Source of the DNA: Nautilus pompilius
Lineage: Eukaryota; Mollusca; Cephalopoda; Nautilida; Nautilidae
Length of the DNA: 64,000 nucleotides
Assembly: GCA_018389105.1 (NCBI GenBank)
Contig: JACATO010000308.1
Coordinates: 124,001-188,000 of the forward strand
Direction of reading: 5' to 3'
Positions 49,025-61,764 of this stretch are shown in pieces (position 1 is the stretch's first letter; every line of letters starts with the position of its first letter). The position numbers and the translations under genes were made by a program. The notes under the pieces were generated by a model, which did no database searches, was not told the DNA's origin, and worked only from the letters and a program-made list of their open reading frames with translations.

Positions 49025-49460
49025 ATGGTGAAAATTGAGAAGAAAGTTAACTGCATATTGTGGCTCATTGAGCTGGATTGGTTACTGCAGTGAAGTAAAC
49101 ATTGAGGAAAATTACAAGAACCCATTATCCAACAACTCTGTTATAAGCTGGATGAAGAAGTTGAAAGAAACAAGTTAAATTAATAATCAAAGATCTTGCA
49201 AACCAAGCACCAGCAAAATGGCCTTAGCAGCTGTCAAAAATGTATTTTAAATAAACCAGCATAAATCACTTTGCTTTTTCTCAGAATTACTCAACAAAAC
49301 TGAAATCTATAGAGAAACTCAATGTAGAATGAATTAATTATCAGTTACATCATACCCTAAAGATGTAGAGTGTGTTCAAGGCATTGACAAATAGGATTAA
49401 CCCTGCATCACTGAAAATAGAAGCTATGTAGAGGTCACTGTATCATTCATTGTTCTGTAT
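49025..49460 (+). pseudogene. mariner-like transposase, internal-deletion derivative
   Basis: The opening MVKIEKKVNCILWLIELDW is the characteristic N-terminus of a Tc1/mariner-superfamily transposase (VxCILWLxE). It continues with a KNSVISWMKKLKETS-type block (about 49120-49180) across a frameshift and the NGLSSCQKCILNK region. From about 49350 the remaining residues YPKDVECVQGIDK followed by RINPAS look like the extreme C-terminal block (VFENFVKRINxCI). The whole catalytic core is absent. Same class of event as at 21.6 kb, but a different lineage. Confidence 0.55.
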
Positions 49461-49837
49461 TATATAGTTAAGTAGTTATTTAATATTAAAACATCACAAA
49501 GATTTTATAAACATCCTATATAATAAAAATCCATTTATTAGTTCATAAGATTTTTCATAGTACATTTACAGAATTCATTTCATTCACATTACACTTCAAA
49601 AACAAAGACATGCAAAAAAAGAGAGATGCAAACAAACAACTAAGTTATACTTTTTATTGCTTTATTATTTTGTATAACCTGATAAGTTCTCCAAAAATTG
49701 ATTTTGATATACATAATATGCTTCACTCTAAGTTATGCAATTGATATGCAACAACAAATATCAATTTGAATTTCAAAATCTTGTTTACTAATCTTGCTGA
49801 TGTCCTGAGAAATCTGTTAATAATAATAATAATAATA

Positions 49838-49872
<35 letters not shown>

Positions 49873-52005
49873 TAATAATAATAATAGTTTCTGTCAATTG
49901 CAGCAAGCTGATAATGATTCTGTTTGACCTATTTTAAACTTGAGATTGTTTATCTATGAATGTAGATATATTTGAAAACAGACATTCTAAATGGACTGTA
50001 TCTTTGTATACTGAAGTTGTTGATATGTGAAGACAACTTTTCTGCATTCTAAATTTGCTACTTGAGAAGGGTAATTCCATACTTTAATATCAGACAATAC
50101 GCTAAGATCATGATAATTGTATCCATCTACTCAAAGAATTCTTACTAAGGTGCAGTGCTTGTTTCATAAATTTTTTACACCATTTTTAAAATTTAAACAG
50201 TCTATATTTGCAATATTTAAAGGATCTATGTTGAAAAGTGGAATGACTGATAGCTACATTAAGCAATCAGATCTGAAAATTTCATCGTTGTGGCAAATAA
50301 TGCCACTGTTTAATTTTGTCTGTTATCTTCAATAAATCAATAAAATCAATTAATTTTTTTAAAACACCAGTAAACAGAATATTTGACTGCTACACCATTT
50401 TCTTATTAAGAAAAAGGTTCTATTAAAGAACTCATTAAAAATATTATTGTCGTCTATTTACAGGCAGTATTTTAGGAATTTTTTTAAACTCATTAAAGAT
50501 GAATAATCTGCATCTTTAAAAATGAAAGATATGCTGGAAATAATCTTGAAATAAGAGCATTTTAAATAATATAATATTTCTGTAATATACATATGTAAGC
50601 ATATTATACCAAATAATTAAACTGCTTTGAGCTATGTTTTTTGAAAGAAATATTTTTAGATTTTATGCCAAATGCAATAATATTCTGTAAGAACTGAATG
50701 TTCATAGACATAGACTAATTACATTTCAGATTTTAAAAAATTTCCATTTTTTTTTAAAATAAGATTTCAGAAGACAAATGTTATTTCAGATTTCAAGTTT
50801 CTTCTCTGGCATATTTTATAATTTAAATAAAAAATAAGTGAGAATTACATGCTATTCAAGAGATTCTGGATCATCACTCTTTACTTAACCATTTTTCATA
50901 GAAAGTAACAGTGCTGTTAGATATAGATATAGATAATCATAGTAGTAGACAGCTTTTAAACTTATATAAAACCTCTTTTGCCAAAAATTTAAAAAATAAA
51001 AAATTGGTACATCTAATCTACTTTTGAAAATGTTTTTACATTCAGCATCCACTAACTGATTTGACAGTATTCCAGGAAAATTCAACAATGATAAATGAAG
51101 AAACTTCCTGTGCTTTAGTAATAGACAGTATGCCATTAGTATTGAAAAATCTAATTCTCTGTAGTATTTTCCTGAAAAAATTTCAAAATCTTCAATTATA
51201 ACACTATGAAAATATTTTTAGGTTAAACTAGGAAGCTAGGCTAATTATTCTACTAAACCCTGTTTGAGATTTTTTCATGATATTTACATCTTATGCATAA
51301 TGTAGGGTCCAAGCCAGAACTGTAAGCTCTAAAGGGAGTTTAACTAATGACTTATACTGGAGAAGTGCTCAACTTTTACAACTGACAGTACAATTCATCA
51401 TACCTAAGAACCTACTGGCTTTGAGACATGCTTTATACTCTCATATGGCTTTAGACCTTTGAGGTATAAACAATTATGAAGTCACAGGTAAAAATAATAA
51501 AGCAGTTGCTTTCAAAATTCTCAAACATTCCACAAGAAATATGTCTATTTTTCCAAATTAATACCATCCATTTCTAACTTTAATCGTTTAAAATAATATT
51601 AGAAAAGTTATATTTGAAGCCATGCATATGAAATATATTACCATAAACATTTAAAACATTTTCTTTATTTACTTAAAGAGAACTAAAAAAATCTGTCAAT
51701 CTTGTATTAAACCATCATTTCTAAACACTAATTATAATTCCTTTAATAATTGTCCACAAACTGTTGCTATAATAACCCTTTATTTTAAATTTTTATCAAG
51801 GAAAGTAATTATGTATAATTGGACACTTGGAAAAAATTTTAAGGGAAAGATGACAACCTAAAGAATGACCCTAAAAAGTCCATGATTTAACCATAAGTCA
51901 AATCAGCTAGCTTGTCAATCAACTAATCAACTAACTCACAGATAGAAAGATTCAATCCACATTCTAACTGCAAATATCATAGTTTCAACTTTAAGTCATG
52001 TTGTC
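49461..52005. other. AT-rich stretch with an ATA/TAA microsatellite
   Basis: No gene recognised. The simple repeat at 49818-49886 is listed separately. The frames at 50117-50335 and 51136-50885 are anonymous. Confidence 0.4.
49818..49886. repeat. (TAA)n microsatellite with TA interruptions
   Basis: TAA/ATA units broken twice by an extra TA step, so three in-phase blocks can be read directly. Confidence 0.95.
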
Positions 52006-52062
52006 ATAGCCAGCTGGTGGTCCAGTAGTAGACTATCAGACTGTTAATGTTGAAGGCCCCAG
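52006..52062 (+). mobile_element. tRNA-derived SINE, copy 6 (head only)
   Basis: CATAGCCAGCTGGTGGTCCA GTAGTAGACTATCAGACTGTTAATGTTGAAGGCCCCAG matches the heads of copies 3-5 up to just before box B, then stops. It is 3' truncated. Confidence 0.6.
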
Positions 52063-52660
52063 AAAACCAAAAAAAAAAATATTATACATGCATATAATGA
52101 ACTCTTTGCAAATCTGAATTAACATAACATGAAAAACATTCATTGTCTAAATTATAATGTTGTCGTACCATTACTATGCAAACACTGTTTAATCTTTTAT
52201 GACGACATCTATAGAACACACCATATCTGTATTATCATAGATACCTACATTACTCATGCCTAGATATAGCATATTGACCATAACTTGCAATAACAACAAC
52301 TATAAAAATGAACTGCACAAATTACTTGCTCTAAAATTATGATTGTTACTCACTATTAAAATATCTCCTAACTAATTATGTACGTAACCAAAAATAACTA
52401 AGGTACTTATATGTGTAAATACTTGACTATGTGACAAACCTAACTACAGCACATTCTTTCAGGTAGTGATGCATATGACAATTCCTGAAAAGTCTGGCTG
52501 GTGGTGGTGAATTGTTCTGTATACTGCTCATGGTGGTTTTTGATAGAACAGGGTGATCTTCCTCCTCCTCTTGGATATTGGATGGGGTAACTTCAGCAGG
52601 CACCTTTTGAAAGTGAGACCCGTCACCATGCTGCCATTTTCACTGTGATCATGCACGGTC

Positions 52661-54360
52661 TTAATTCATAGGGAGTGGATAGCTTATCATGATGCATTTC
52701 GTGCTTAATGAGCATGCTGTTGCCAATATTGATGTCACAAGCTTTGGTTCTATTTTTCTGATCTGCATGCACTTTTGTTTCAACTTAGCAAGGCTGTCAT
52801 TTTGCCTAGCTTGCAGGTCAGCTTCAGTAACAGAATGTTGATCATCAGTCATTAGCATTTTGGTATAAAGCTCTCATCCAAACATTAACTTGTAAGGGGA
52901 GGACACTTATGGATGGGTGTGGTGTTGCACAATATTGCCATAGGCAGCAATGCAGTTCCTGCTTCCATCAGTGGCTTATTGAATGCTTCTGCTTGGCCAC
53001 TGGCTCTTGGCCAATGTGGTGTGATGTGCCTGTGCAAGGTTCCAATGTGTTCTGCATATTGGTCAAATGCATGTGAGTTGAAAGAACTGCTATTGTCCCT
53101 TTATATGACTTTTGGAAGACCAAAAACTGAGAGGACTTATCCAATACGGATATGACTGCATTAGCTAACACAGATTTCACTATCTTTACCAATCATCGAT
53201 AATCACTGAGATAGTCTCCTGTGGGTACTGAACTACAAGAATCCATACTAAAATACTGTCACACACCAGGTGGCATTTCTGACATCTTCAGTGGCTCCAT
53301 TATCTTTTGTATAGAGTTAGCACACATGCCATACATTATGTATGGTCTTCTCAACCTGGACATTGATGCTTGAGAAACAAACTTTTGATCTTATCATTCC
53401 TTTAGTGCATTCCATTCCTTTGTATCCCTTATATGCCAAAGAAACTGCTTGTTCTCATAACGTGTTAGATTTTACAAGCTTGTTGCCACACAGGATTATG
53501 TTACCTTCATGGCAGTTAAGTTCATCATGCATGTTTGTATACTCACACAGTTCATTCTTACTGAAGCTAACTTCATTGATGTTCTCAACTTCAAACCATT
53601 GACCAGATTTGGTAAGTTCCATGGCCTTTATTAACATTTTGTCACTGGATATGGCTTCCTGTATGTCCTTGAGGCTAATTGCCAAAGGCACTGATGTTTG
53701 TTTGACACAGTTCACATACTCCTCAGCATACTGGAATAGCTGAGATTTTGTATTTTTTATGACAGGCTGTCTGGACATATAATCTGTTGCATTTTGACAA
53801 CAGGTTAGTATTTTAATGTGAATTTGTATGGTTGTAACTTGAGTCACCATCTCTTGATATTGCCAGATGTGCTCAAGTGGCTTATGGCCTGTGATTACTG
53901 TGAAATGTGATGCATCTCTGAGATACATGTCAGTGTGTTCGCAAGCCCATACAATTATCAGGACTCCATCAGTCAGCCACCTGCTGTTATGGGCTACTAC
54001 GTGTCCTTCCTGACCAAGTAAAGCACCAAAGCTGACTGGGCTTGCATCCACTATTATCTCAATAGATTTTTTTGGATCAAAATAGGCAATAGATGTTTAA
54101 CTTGTCAGCTTTTGAATCAAAGTGTTGAATGCATTTATTTGAACATGCACCCACTCCCACTTAGCTCCTTTCTTCATAAGGTGTCTGAGAGGTTCACTCA
54201 ATGTTGAGAAGTTTTCTGTAAACTGATAACTGTAGTTCAACATACCAAGAAAGCTGCATATTTCAGACACATTCTTTGGTGGTGGTGTTTCCATATTGCT
54301 TTGAGCTTCTCAAGGTCTAGAGATATGCCATTCTCTCCAAACATTATCAAATAAAATGTG
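52661..54360 (-). pseudogene. Ty3/gypsy pol relic: RT end, RNase H, integrase
   Basis: Minus strand, N to C. FGENGISLDLEKLKAI (about 54350-54300) and METPPPKNVSEICSFLGMLNY (54294-54230) are the end of the reverse transcriptase, where FLGMxNYY is conserved. MDASPVSFGALLGQEGHVVA (54051 on) is the RNase H start, with DAS retaining the first aspartate; WACEHTDMYL and FTVITGHKPL (TDHKPL in active elements) follow. An integrase zinc-binding region (about 53455-53330) keeps the VxHVC part but lost its histidines. The integrase core shows VSMDSC-like residues near 53230, GDYLSDY, IVKSVLANAVISVLDK (about 53190-53140), then HAFDQYAE-like residues and HRHITPHWPR in a shifted frame. The last frame ends near 52661. 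A 198-codon segment (54051-53455) is still open; elsewhere there are stops and frameshifts. The catalytic YxDD part of reverse transcriptase is not present. Confidence 0.8.
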
Positions 54361-54389
54361 ATTTGGGGCATGTTAAATTCATGTTCCAT

Positions 54390-54880
54390 TGTCAAGGAAT
54401 GAGCATCTGCCAGCATTCATGTCCTCCAATATATCATCCAAGGTTTTGTCTGGTGCACACAGTACCTTTCTCCAAATGTATCACTTATGATAATATTTCA
54501 TTATCTACACTTGCAAAATTAACAATTCTTTTCTAACCATCTCAGTTCTGTCAAAAATCCATTGACTTATTGACTTTTTCCGTTTGCAGCTGCAAAAATT
54601 GTATATCTCCATTTGCACATTTGTTTTGGTTCAAAATAGATTTTCAATATTCTTTACAGCAACATAAGTAGCTTCTGTATTCCCCTTTTCTGCATCATAT
54701 ATTTTGAAACACACTCACCAGCATAGTAAAGTAGTAGGGCTCACTTGTGTCCATCATTAGTCACACTCATACCAGTCAAAAGGTTCTTCAATCTACCGAC
54801 CAACTTTTCCCATCACAGATCTGCACTCACCTTATCTACATTATAGTCAAACAATGGAAACAGTAGTAGACTGACTATCC
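54390..54880 (-). pseudogene. gag remnant of the same gypsy element
   Basis: The minus strand reads RLKNLLTGMSVTNDGHK-like residues, RALLLYYAGECVSKYMMQKR (about 54760-54700), then LLMLL..ENILNYFEPKQMCKWRYTIFAAANG-type residues (about 54670-54590), QTEKVNKSMDF, FASVDNEILS and TFGERYCAHQTKP. This matches the gag capsid-like domain of Ty3/gypsy elements of the RKALLLHYAG..YFxPKxN..YERxxFxxAxQ type. Several stops are present. The remnant runs with little gap into the RT end at about 54360, so the protease and most of reverse transcriptase are missing. Confidence 0.65.
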
Positions 54881-54899
54881 ACGTTTGTTATTCATGAAA

Positions 54900-55250
54900 T
54901 TCACAACAAAAGTTCTATAACACAACAATAATAATGTACTCAAATGTCTATATGGAGTACAATGCTAAACATAGGTACAACAACAAGAGAAGCCTGTCTT
55001 TACTGATTAAAATTCCTCACTCCAGATGGTGCGCAATTACAATCCTATTTCCCACCAGGATACTACAACATGAGGTTTCTCTCACATTCAAAAATGAAGT
55101 GTTTTAGTAGGGATTACTGACTGAGTGAGTGTGTGTGTGTGTGTATGTGGTAGAGGTTCCCCTGTTAACCCTTGACTGACTTGCACCCTGATCACTACTC
55201 AAAAGCCCCCCAACTGTACCTATGTAATTTGCAAGGTCACTAAGACTAAT
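54900..55250 (-). mobile_element. putative 5' leader and LTR region of the gypsy relic
   Basis: Upstream of gag on the minus strand. A segment near 55020-55035 (GGTGCGCAATTACAATCC, plus strand) could be the primer-binding site region. A (GT)n run lies at 55129-55145. The part at 55160-55230 matches 47256-47320. No matching LTR was found on the integrase side (52080-52650), so the element limits are uncertain. Confidence 0.3.
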
Positions 55251-56994
55251 AACCCAATTTAAATTGCTTTGAATAAATTATGTATTCTTAATTTAAAAAT
55301 AAACAAACAAATTTCTTAACTCATCTTCAAATGTTTATGGGGTCATATGAATAATCTACAATAAAGTTTAAGCACAGGGACTTGAGCAAATACTGTGTAG
55401 TAAGGTTAAGATAAACACAAGTAGTAGTTAATATGCATATCATAATTTTGTACAATGAATACAAAAAATATGGGTTTTATTTTTCATTCATTTTAAAGGC
55501 AGCACTGGTCAAACTCCGCTGCCCATGACAAATATTGAAGCAGTGTAGTGTGTTCACCATCATCGATATTAGGTAGATTGACTAGAATTAAAAGATAGGC
55601 CAGATTTTCATTATAAGATTTAATTTGCTTTAACTCAAAGCAAAAAGAACCTGGGGAAAAAAGAAAAATCAGAACACCTTTTTGATTCTAAAAAGATTTG
55701 AATAGATTATTTCTTCATCACTGAAGGATACTGCTCAAAATCAAGAGCCCAGTTCTCAACAGGTGTGTTGTCTGTTACCTGTTTTGTCTGTGACATCACA
55801 CTATCATCTGAAAGGTCTGACAAATACAACATCTTTTGCATGGTAAAGGCATGCACAACCATTAAAATGCATTGGAATGTTAGAGCAGAATTATATATGG
55901 ATTCCAAAAAAAATTTCTATGATAATAATTAAAGAAAACTGCAATAGTGCTATGAGAGCAAAGCAAGCACTAAAAGGACATAACTAAGAAAATATCAACC
56001 AGAATCCTGCCAGTTTTAATACCATTGATGTATATACACTAGAACTGCAATAATACTTCAAATGTAAAAGGCAAAAAGTGAGGACTGTGACCTTGTCTAG
56101 TACAGGAAATCGTTTTCCCCCAGGAATGACCTACTTTGGTTGTATAATTTCTTGGCTTTTATTTGCTATATTTATCTTTTCCTTTAAAAGTTTCCATGCA
56201 AGTTTCATAAAACCTACAGGTCAATGTTTGTCTAAATATAATCTCTGAAGGGTTAAATGCAAAAAGAATACAGAAAAATTGAAATTAAAAGTGCTTATCA
56301 AATATGAAATTTTTACACAAGTATGAAAAAAGACAATTTTCACTAGAAAGTGAGCTGAATTATTTTTCATTGGAAAATCTTAATACAACATATTCAAATA
56401 AAAGGAAAATCCAATTATACAAGAGCGAGTCCTATTTGATCCAAGTTATGCATTGCTGTTCTGTTCAGATCAATAAATACTTTTCTTGTAGTCATGACAA
56501 CAGGTAATTAATCTAAAGAGAGTCACTGGTGCTTTTCAGTTTGCTGTCTGTAACACATCAGTGACCAAAATTTCGGTTCAAGAACACATCTCCACCTTGA
56601 GTAAAGAAATGCTTTTTTAAATCTTACATCAACCTTCATCTAGTGACAACTATACTACTGCCATTAATCTTTGTCTCTTTCTGATACATTAATGATTTAT
56701 CTTAACAACCATCCCTCTCTTTCACCATAGATTATCTACTTTTACTTTAATTTTGTAGCCCTTTGTTCAAATATTAATAGTGTCGTGCACTTCAATAGGT
56801 GTAGTGATTTTCAGAGAGAGTTCTTCAAAGACTAGTTGGCAAAAACTCACTGACCCTGCACTTCATCAACCTAGAATGCTTATTGGTGCATTCTTGAGCC
56901 TGCTTATCAAGTTAGAGCCCTGAAGGTTTTGAAGTATAAGATACACTATGACCAATCAGTCAGTAAAAATTTACGAGTCTTAATGGAAAAGTCA
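55251..56994. other. AT-rich stretch, nothing recognised
   Basis: No gene, RNA or repeat was recognised. The 66-67-codon frames at 55907-55707 and 56304-56507 are anonymous. Confidence 0.4.
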
Positions 56995-57003
56995 TGAAAG
57001 AAC

Positions 57004-60000
57004 CATATCAGGCCCATACCTGGGGGGGGGTTCGTTGGACTGTTATACGGTGGGGACTGGTGCAGTCAGGCTGCCCTCCCATTGGCTGGCACCACTGGGA
57101 ACATATCCTAGAAAACTGGACAGGGACTTCATGGGACAGTACAGACGTACATGAGCGAACTGAGTGGCCGACATTGGCCCCCAACAGTGGTTTTAAGAGG
57201 CAGAGTCGGTAAGTGATGTTTAGATTATTTGTAAATTGCTTTTAATTATGCTTGCTTTAATGATTTTGACAGGTATACCATTTACAATAAGTTGATCTGT
57301 GTGGCATTTATAATGTTTTTTTTTGTTTTCGATTACAGTAGGTTATAATTAATTTTCTTGTGATTTGAACTAAAGAGTGTCACCTAAAACAATGGCCATT
57401 CTTTCTGAAAGTGGTGAGATATCTTTTGGTCAGTTATATGAAAGAAAACTGCAATCAGCTATTTTGCCAAAAAATAATGTTTGCTGAGAATTTAAAATAT
57501 TAAATTTCTATTTAAACAGTGCTTAAAACATCTTCCCATGACATTGGCCACATTGTTCAAGCAACAATGACAGCAAAAAAGGTCAAAGAAGCAATTGAAA
57601 GATTGAGTTCCAAGGACAAATATATGCTTCTGAAACATCACAAAGTGCCAGGACCTGACTATATCTTCCCCACTACCTTTATAGGAAGTTGCTATCGTTC
57701 CTTTAAATGCACATGGCTTGATGATCACGAATGGATGGTGTATAGTATGCATCTAGATGGCACCTTTTGCATCAAGTGTGTCTTGTTTTGCAATAATTAC
57801 TTGAACAAAGGTCGGTTTGTCAATAAACCTTTTACTGCATGGCATAAAAAGTCAGAAAAGTGTAGAGAACATGAACACACAAAATATCACAGAGGCACAG
57901 CAACTGGCAGATGAGTTTTTGAGAACAATAGAGCAGCCAAATGCAAACATACAGAATTTGATGGACAACAGGAAAGCAGCTAATGTGAAACGAAACAGAG
58001 ATATAGTTAAAGAGTTGCAGAAGCCATTTTGTTTTGTGGACGCCTATAGCACTTCGAGGTAGTCACGAAAGCTTAGACACACCAAGTAATCCTAGCAACT
58101 TGAGTATACTTCATCTGATTTCAAATCACAACACGACTCTTAGGAATCACTTGTTATCTCCATCCATGAATAATGCAACATACATTTCTCCAAACACTCA
58201 GAAGCAAATAATTGAGATTCTTGGTCATGATATTATCTTGTCAGAAATAGTGGATGAAGGAAGCCAGGTTCTTCAGCATCTTTGCAGACGAGGTCACAAG
58301 CCACAATGCAGAACATCTTGTCCTTTGTGTGCGGTTCATTGACAAGAAAGGAGATATCATACATGTGTTCTTAAGGTTTATTCCTCTGAAGCGGATTTCC
58401 AATGAATATCTGGCTCAGGAAATTCTGCATGCACTAGATGAACTTGGTCTGATTGTGCAAAATATTCGTGGGCAAGGGTATGATGGTGCTTCAAACATGG
58501 CTTCAAGCAAAGTAGGTGTGCAGGCTTGAATCAGACAGGTGTTACCCCTTGCCACATCCACTGCAATGGACATTGCTTGAATTTGGTGATAAGTCATAAA
58601 TGTGCCATGCCAGAAGTTCATAATGTGATTGACAGACTTAAGCACTGCTGTACTTTTTCCCTCTTTAGTCCCAAGAGATCAGGACTTCTGGAAGAGATAG
58701 TAAGAAGAGGTGTTGAGGATGGCAGCAGAAGGAAAGTACTTTTGGATCTATGCAAAACTCACTGGACTGAACGTCAAAGTGCATACCAGCACTCTTACCA
58801 AGCATATGTATAGCTGGTTGAGGCACTTGAAGTAATTGGACATAGACAGCACCTTGATAAGTACCAGCTTTACATTGACTGGGATACAGTGAGTAGAAGT
58901 GAGGCACAACAAATTCAGGCAACATCAATTCTTTTGACTTCATCATCATATTCATGATGATTTATAAATACCTGTCCCATTTGTCAGGAATCACCACTAA
59001 GCTTCAAAGTACCACCTTGGATATTATCCATGCACACACAATGGTAAGACCAGCAATTTTATCATTTACAATTATAGTGTTCCTACTTATCCAGTAAATG
59101 ATAATATTTTTCATGTTTTTGTTACTTCTGAACAGATGTATTTTCTCTGCTACATAATTTACTCTGCAAATTGCTGATATCAGGGAAGTATATGCAGCAG
59201 AGAGAGAATGTTGATGAATCATTTACAGTAGTGTATGACCAAGCCGTCTGCATGGCAGAGCATGTAGGATCAACACCATGCCAGCCTCATATTTCTCAAT
59301 ACCAAAAACATCGTAACAACATACCTACTGATTGCATTAGTGACTACTACAAGGTGAATGCAGTCATACCATTCCTGGACCATGTGATGAGTGACTTGGA
59401 TGCACAGTTTTCTTGTAAGTTCATATGCAAGAAATTTCTAAACTTTTTTGCATTTTCTTCAAGTACAGCTATACTTTGTTGATGAGTTAGTATCATGTGT
59501 ATTTTGTTACAAGTTATTAGCATTTATAGACTGTAGATATAAATGAGACCACATTAATCCGTGGACATTTGGAGACTGATATTACTTTTTGTTAGTTTAG
59601 GACCTAACTGAAATTATGTGATCAATAAATTTCTGCTTGCTCCAGCTCTGGCTGTCACTGCTTTCTCCCTTCTAGGGTTAGTTCCAGTGGTTGTGTGCCA
59701 GCAACTGTCTGACACATCAAGGATGGCAGAAGTATATGCAAAGGATCTCCCCTCCCCAGATCTTGTTCCATAAGAGCTCACTTGTTGGAAAATGAGGTAA
59801 ATTATCTTATTTACAGTTAAACTGTGTTTTGGATATCTCTGCAGGTATGACAAAATCTCTGAAGATAAAAGACCCAGCACACTAGCTGCTACAATCAAAG
59901 AATGTGATGCTATTATGTATCCAAACATCCATATGTTACTGCAGCTTGCATGCACTTTGCCCGTTACCTCGTGAATATTAGCCTAGTGCAAGTGTATTGA

Positions 60001-60150
60001 GGCGCCTCAATAATTACTTGAGGGCTTTGATGGGGAAGGAAAGATTGAGCTATCTGGCGTTTTGCATATTCATTATAATAAGGACATATCTTTGGATAAA
60101 GCTGTAGATATATTTGCCAAAAAGCACCCACAAAGATTGCATCAACACTG
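57004..60150 (+). mobile_element. hAT transposon C (best preserved)
   Basis: The left limit is proposed at the G-rich TIR-like motif CAGGCCCATACCTGGGGGGG (about 57008). The following 200 bp are markedly GC-richer than the surroundings and end in a GTCGGTAAGT donor-like site at 57207-57213, which suggests a 5' non-coding or short coding exon. The transposase follows at 57519-60145. A matching right TIR was not found, so the right limit is the end of protein similarity. Confidence 0.6.
57519..60145 (+). pseudogene. hAT transposase C (TTF zinc finger, DUF4371-like, dimerisation domain)
   Basis: Domains in order: conserved KYMLLKHHKVPGPDYIFP and the TTF-type zinc finger FKCTWLDDHEW..YSMHLDGTFCIKCVLFC (57690-57790); a helical block EAQQLADEFLRTIEQPNANI in a new frame from about 57890; FVDAYxxALRGSHESLDT (about 58035-58080, the usual LALRGHRE block) after another frameshift; ITFANH..HDIILSEIVDE; FFSIFADEVTSHNAEHLVLC (58262-58320; usual SDEVTDxxxxE); GQGYDGASNMAS (58471-58506); HCNGHCLNLVISH (58558-58597); THWTERQSAYQHSYQAYV (58756-58810; usual TRWxxR); QYQKHRNNIP..YYKVNAVIPFLDH (59299-59380); and the dimerisation tail LLQLACTLPVTS to HIHYNKDISLDKAVDIFAKK (59940-60130). 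At least three frameshifts and two stops exist, and 59042-59160 reads like an intron. Only a few lesions per domain make this the youngest hAT here. Confidence 0.85.
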
Positions 60151-61764
60151 CATCCTGTCAGATTAGATTCACAAGATTTAGGTTAAGACTCTTCCTTTTT
60201 TGTAGTACATCCAATGTCATCATAACATGTACATAATAGTATTTCATCCAATCATGTTGCTCCTACTGGCTTAATGTAAAGTCTATAAATGTACATTGTA
60301 TTGTTTATGTATGTTTAGTCTGGATTATACAATCTACATGCAGTGGTTATTGCTTAGTATGTTTGACTTAAAAGACATTCTCACAGTTGCAGAACTTGTA
60401 TCCATATTAACTCTGCCATTGTTTGTGATAAGAATTGCATGGATAGTATTGTTTTGAATATTTTGTTGCTCTTTGTTATATTGAGTACAGTATATATGTT
60501 CATTTTAATCACTTCATGATATAGCGTGAATGTTTGAAGATACGTCTTTCATGAAGCTAACAGATCAGATAGTTAGTGGATAGAGTGCTATAATGAGTGC
60601 TTTGAATTAAGCCAAGTCCTGTTTTACTTCTTTAACTTTTTTTGTTATGCTCATGATATCTAGTTACCAAATCAGCTTACTGTAATCTATGTACTTAAAA
60701 CCATTAATTCATCTATTAATATTCTCTTGTTTTCAATATGCTCCTGTTATGCAATTCAATTTAATAAGCAAATGCAGAATCACTGTTTTGTGAAGTGCAA
60801 AAGAAGCTGGCCAAGAAGTTATGGGCACTGCTTTGTCAATTTATAGATGGTAGCTGCTATTGTCACAAGTTATTATTTTCTATCTTAAACAAGTGCACAT
60901 GAAATGTGAAACAGGCTTGATAATTATGAACAAGCCCACATGCAACAATATGAAAGATGTTGCCTATACCAAAAATAGGCATAATCCAATCTCTCTACAA
61001 TAATATTTACAATTTATAGAAAAGTCTAAAATCTGCATGAAAACTTCACATCTTTTAGCCATATTCTGCCAAAGCTGAGCTGATGACACTATGGGAATGT
61101 TTTTCTTAGTTACTGGTGAACATAAACTTGTTTCCAGTTCCATGCACCACAGTTTTAAATCGGATAACTTGCTCAAAAGATGGGGTAAAAGTGACAAAAT
61201 TTTCCATAACTGGCTGAGCAACTGATGCACCAGTTGGACTTCTAAATGATGAGTAATTAAGGATATCTGTTACACTTTGCCCTAAATAGTCAGAAATACT
61301 TTAAACCCCAGCAAAAAGATTAATTAAAATACATACATAAAAAAACAAAATTAAAAGTTTTATTTATTTTTAAATACTTTTTTCTTTTTGCTATTTTTAA
61401 AATGTATTTTGGGTGTATAAAGGTTTCTGATCATTTGGTGCTCCATGAAATTGTTAATTAAGAGAAAAAAAGAAAAGAAAAGAAATGCATAAACAAATAA
61501 AATTTGTTTTTCTCTTCTATTACACAAGCATATTGACTTTTACCACCAGAATACAATTGTAGGAGAATTCACTCCCAGTAATTTCACCCCCTTTCAATAA
61601 TTTATTAATGTCAAAAAATTGTTTTAGTAGTCCATAATCAACATTAGAAGTAAAATTTATTTAAGTGTTGCATTGCTCAAAAGCTAAGAATGGATGTCAT
61701 AAAAACTGATGCAAAGGAATGTGCTAAAATTAAAAATTATTAAAGTGAAGCAAGCTATGAACTA
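60151..61764. other. AT-rich stretch, nothing recognised
   Basis: No gene recognised. A weak tRNA-like string at about 60560-60610 lacks a box B. The 88-codon frame at 61230-60964 (minus) is anonymous. Confidence 0.4.

Noticed and set aside
52913-53602. Plus-strand frames of 80 and 86 codons
   Set aside because: Antisense to the gypsy integrase and RNase H regions.
58415-58955. Minus-strand frames of 76 and 96 codons
   Set aside because: Shadows of the plus-strand hAT transposase.
60560-60612. tRNA-like string AGTTAGTGGATAGAGTGC
   Set aside because: Resembles a box A but has no box B at the right distance and no cloverleaf.
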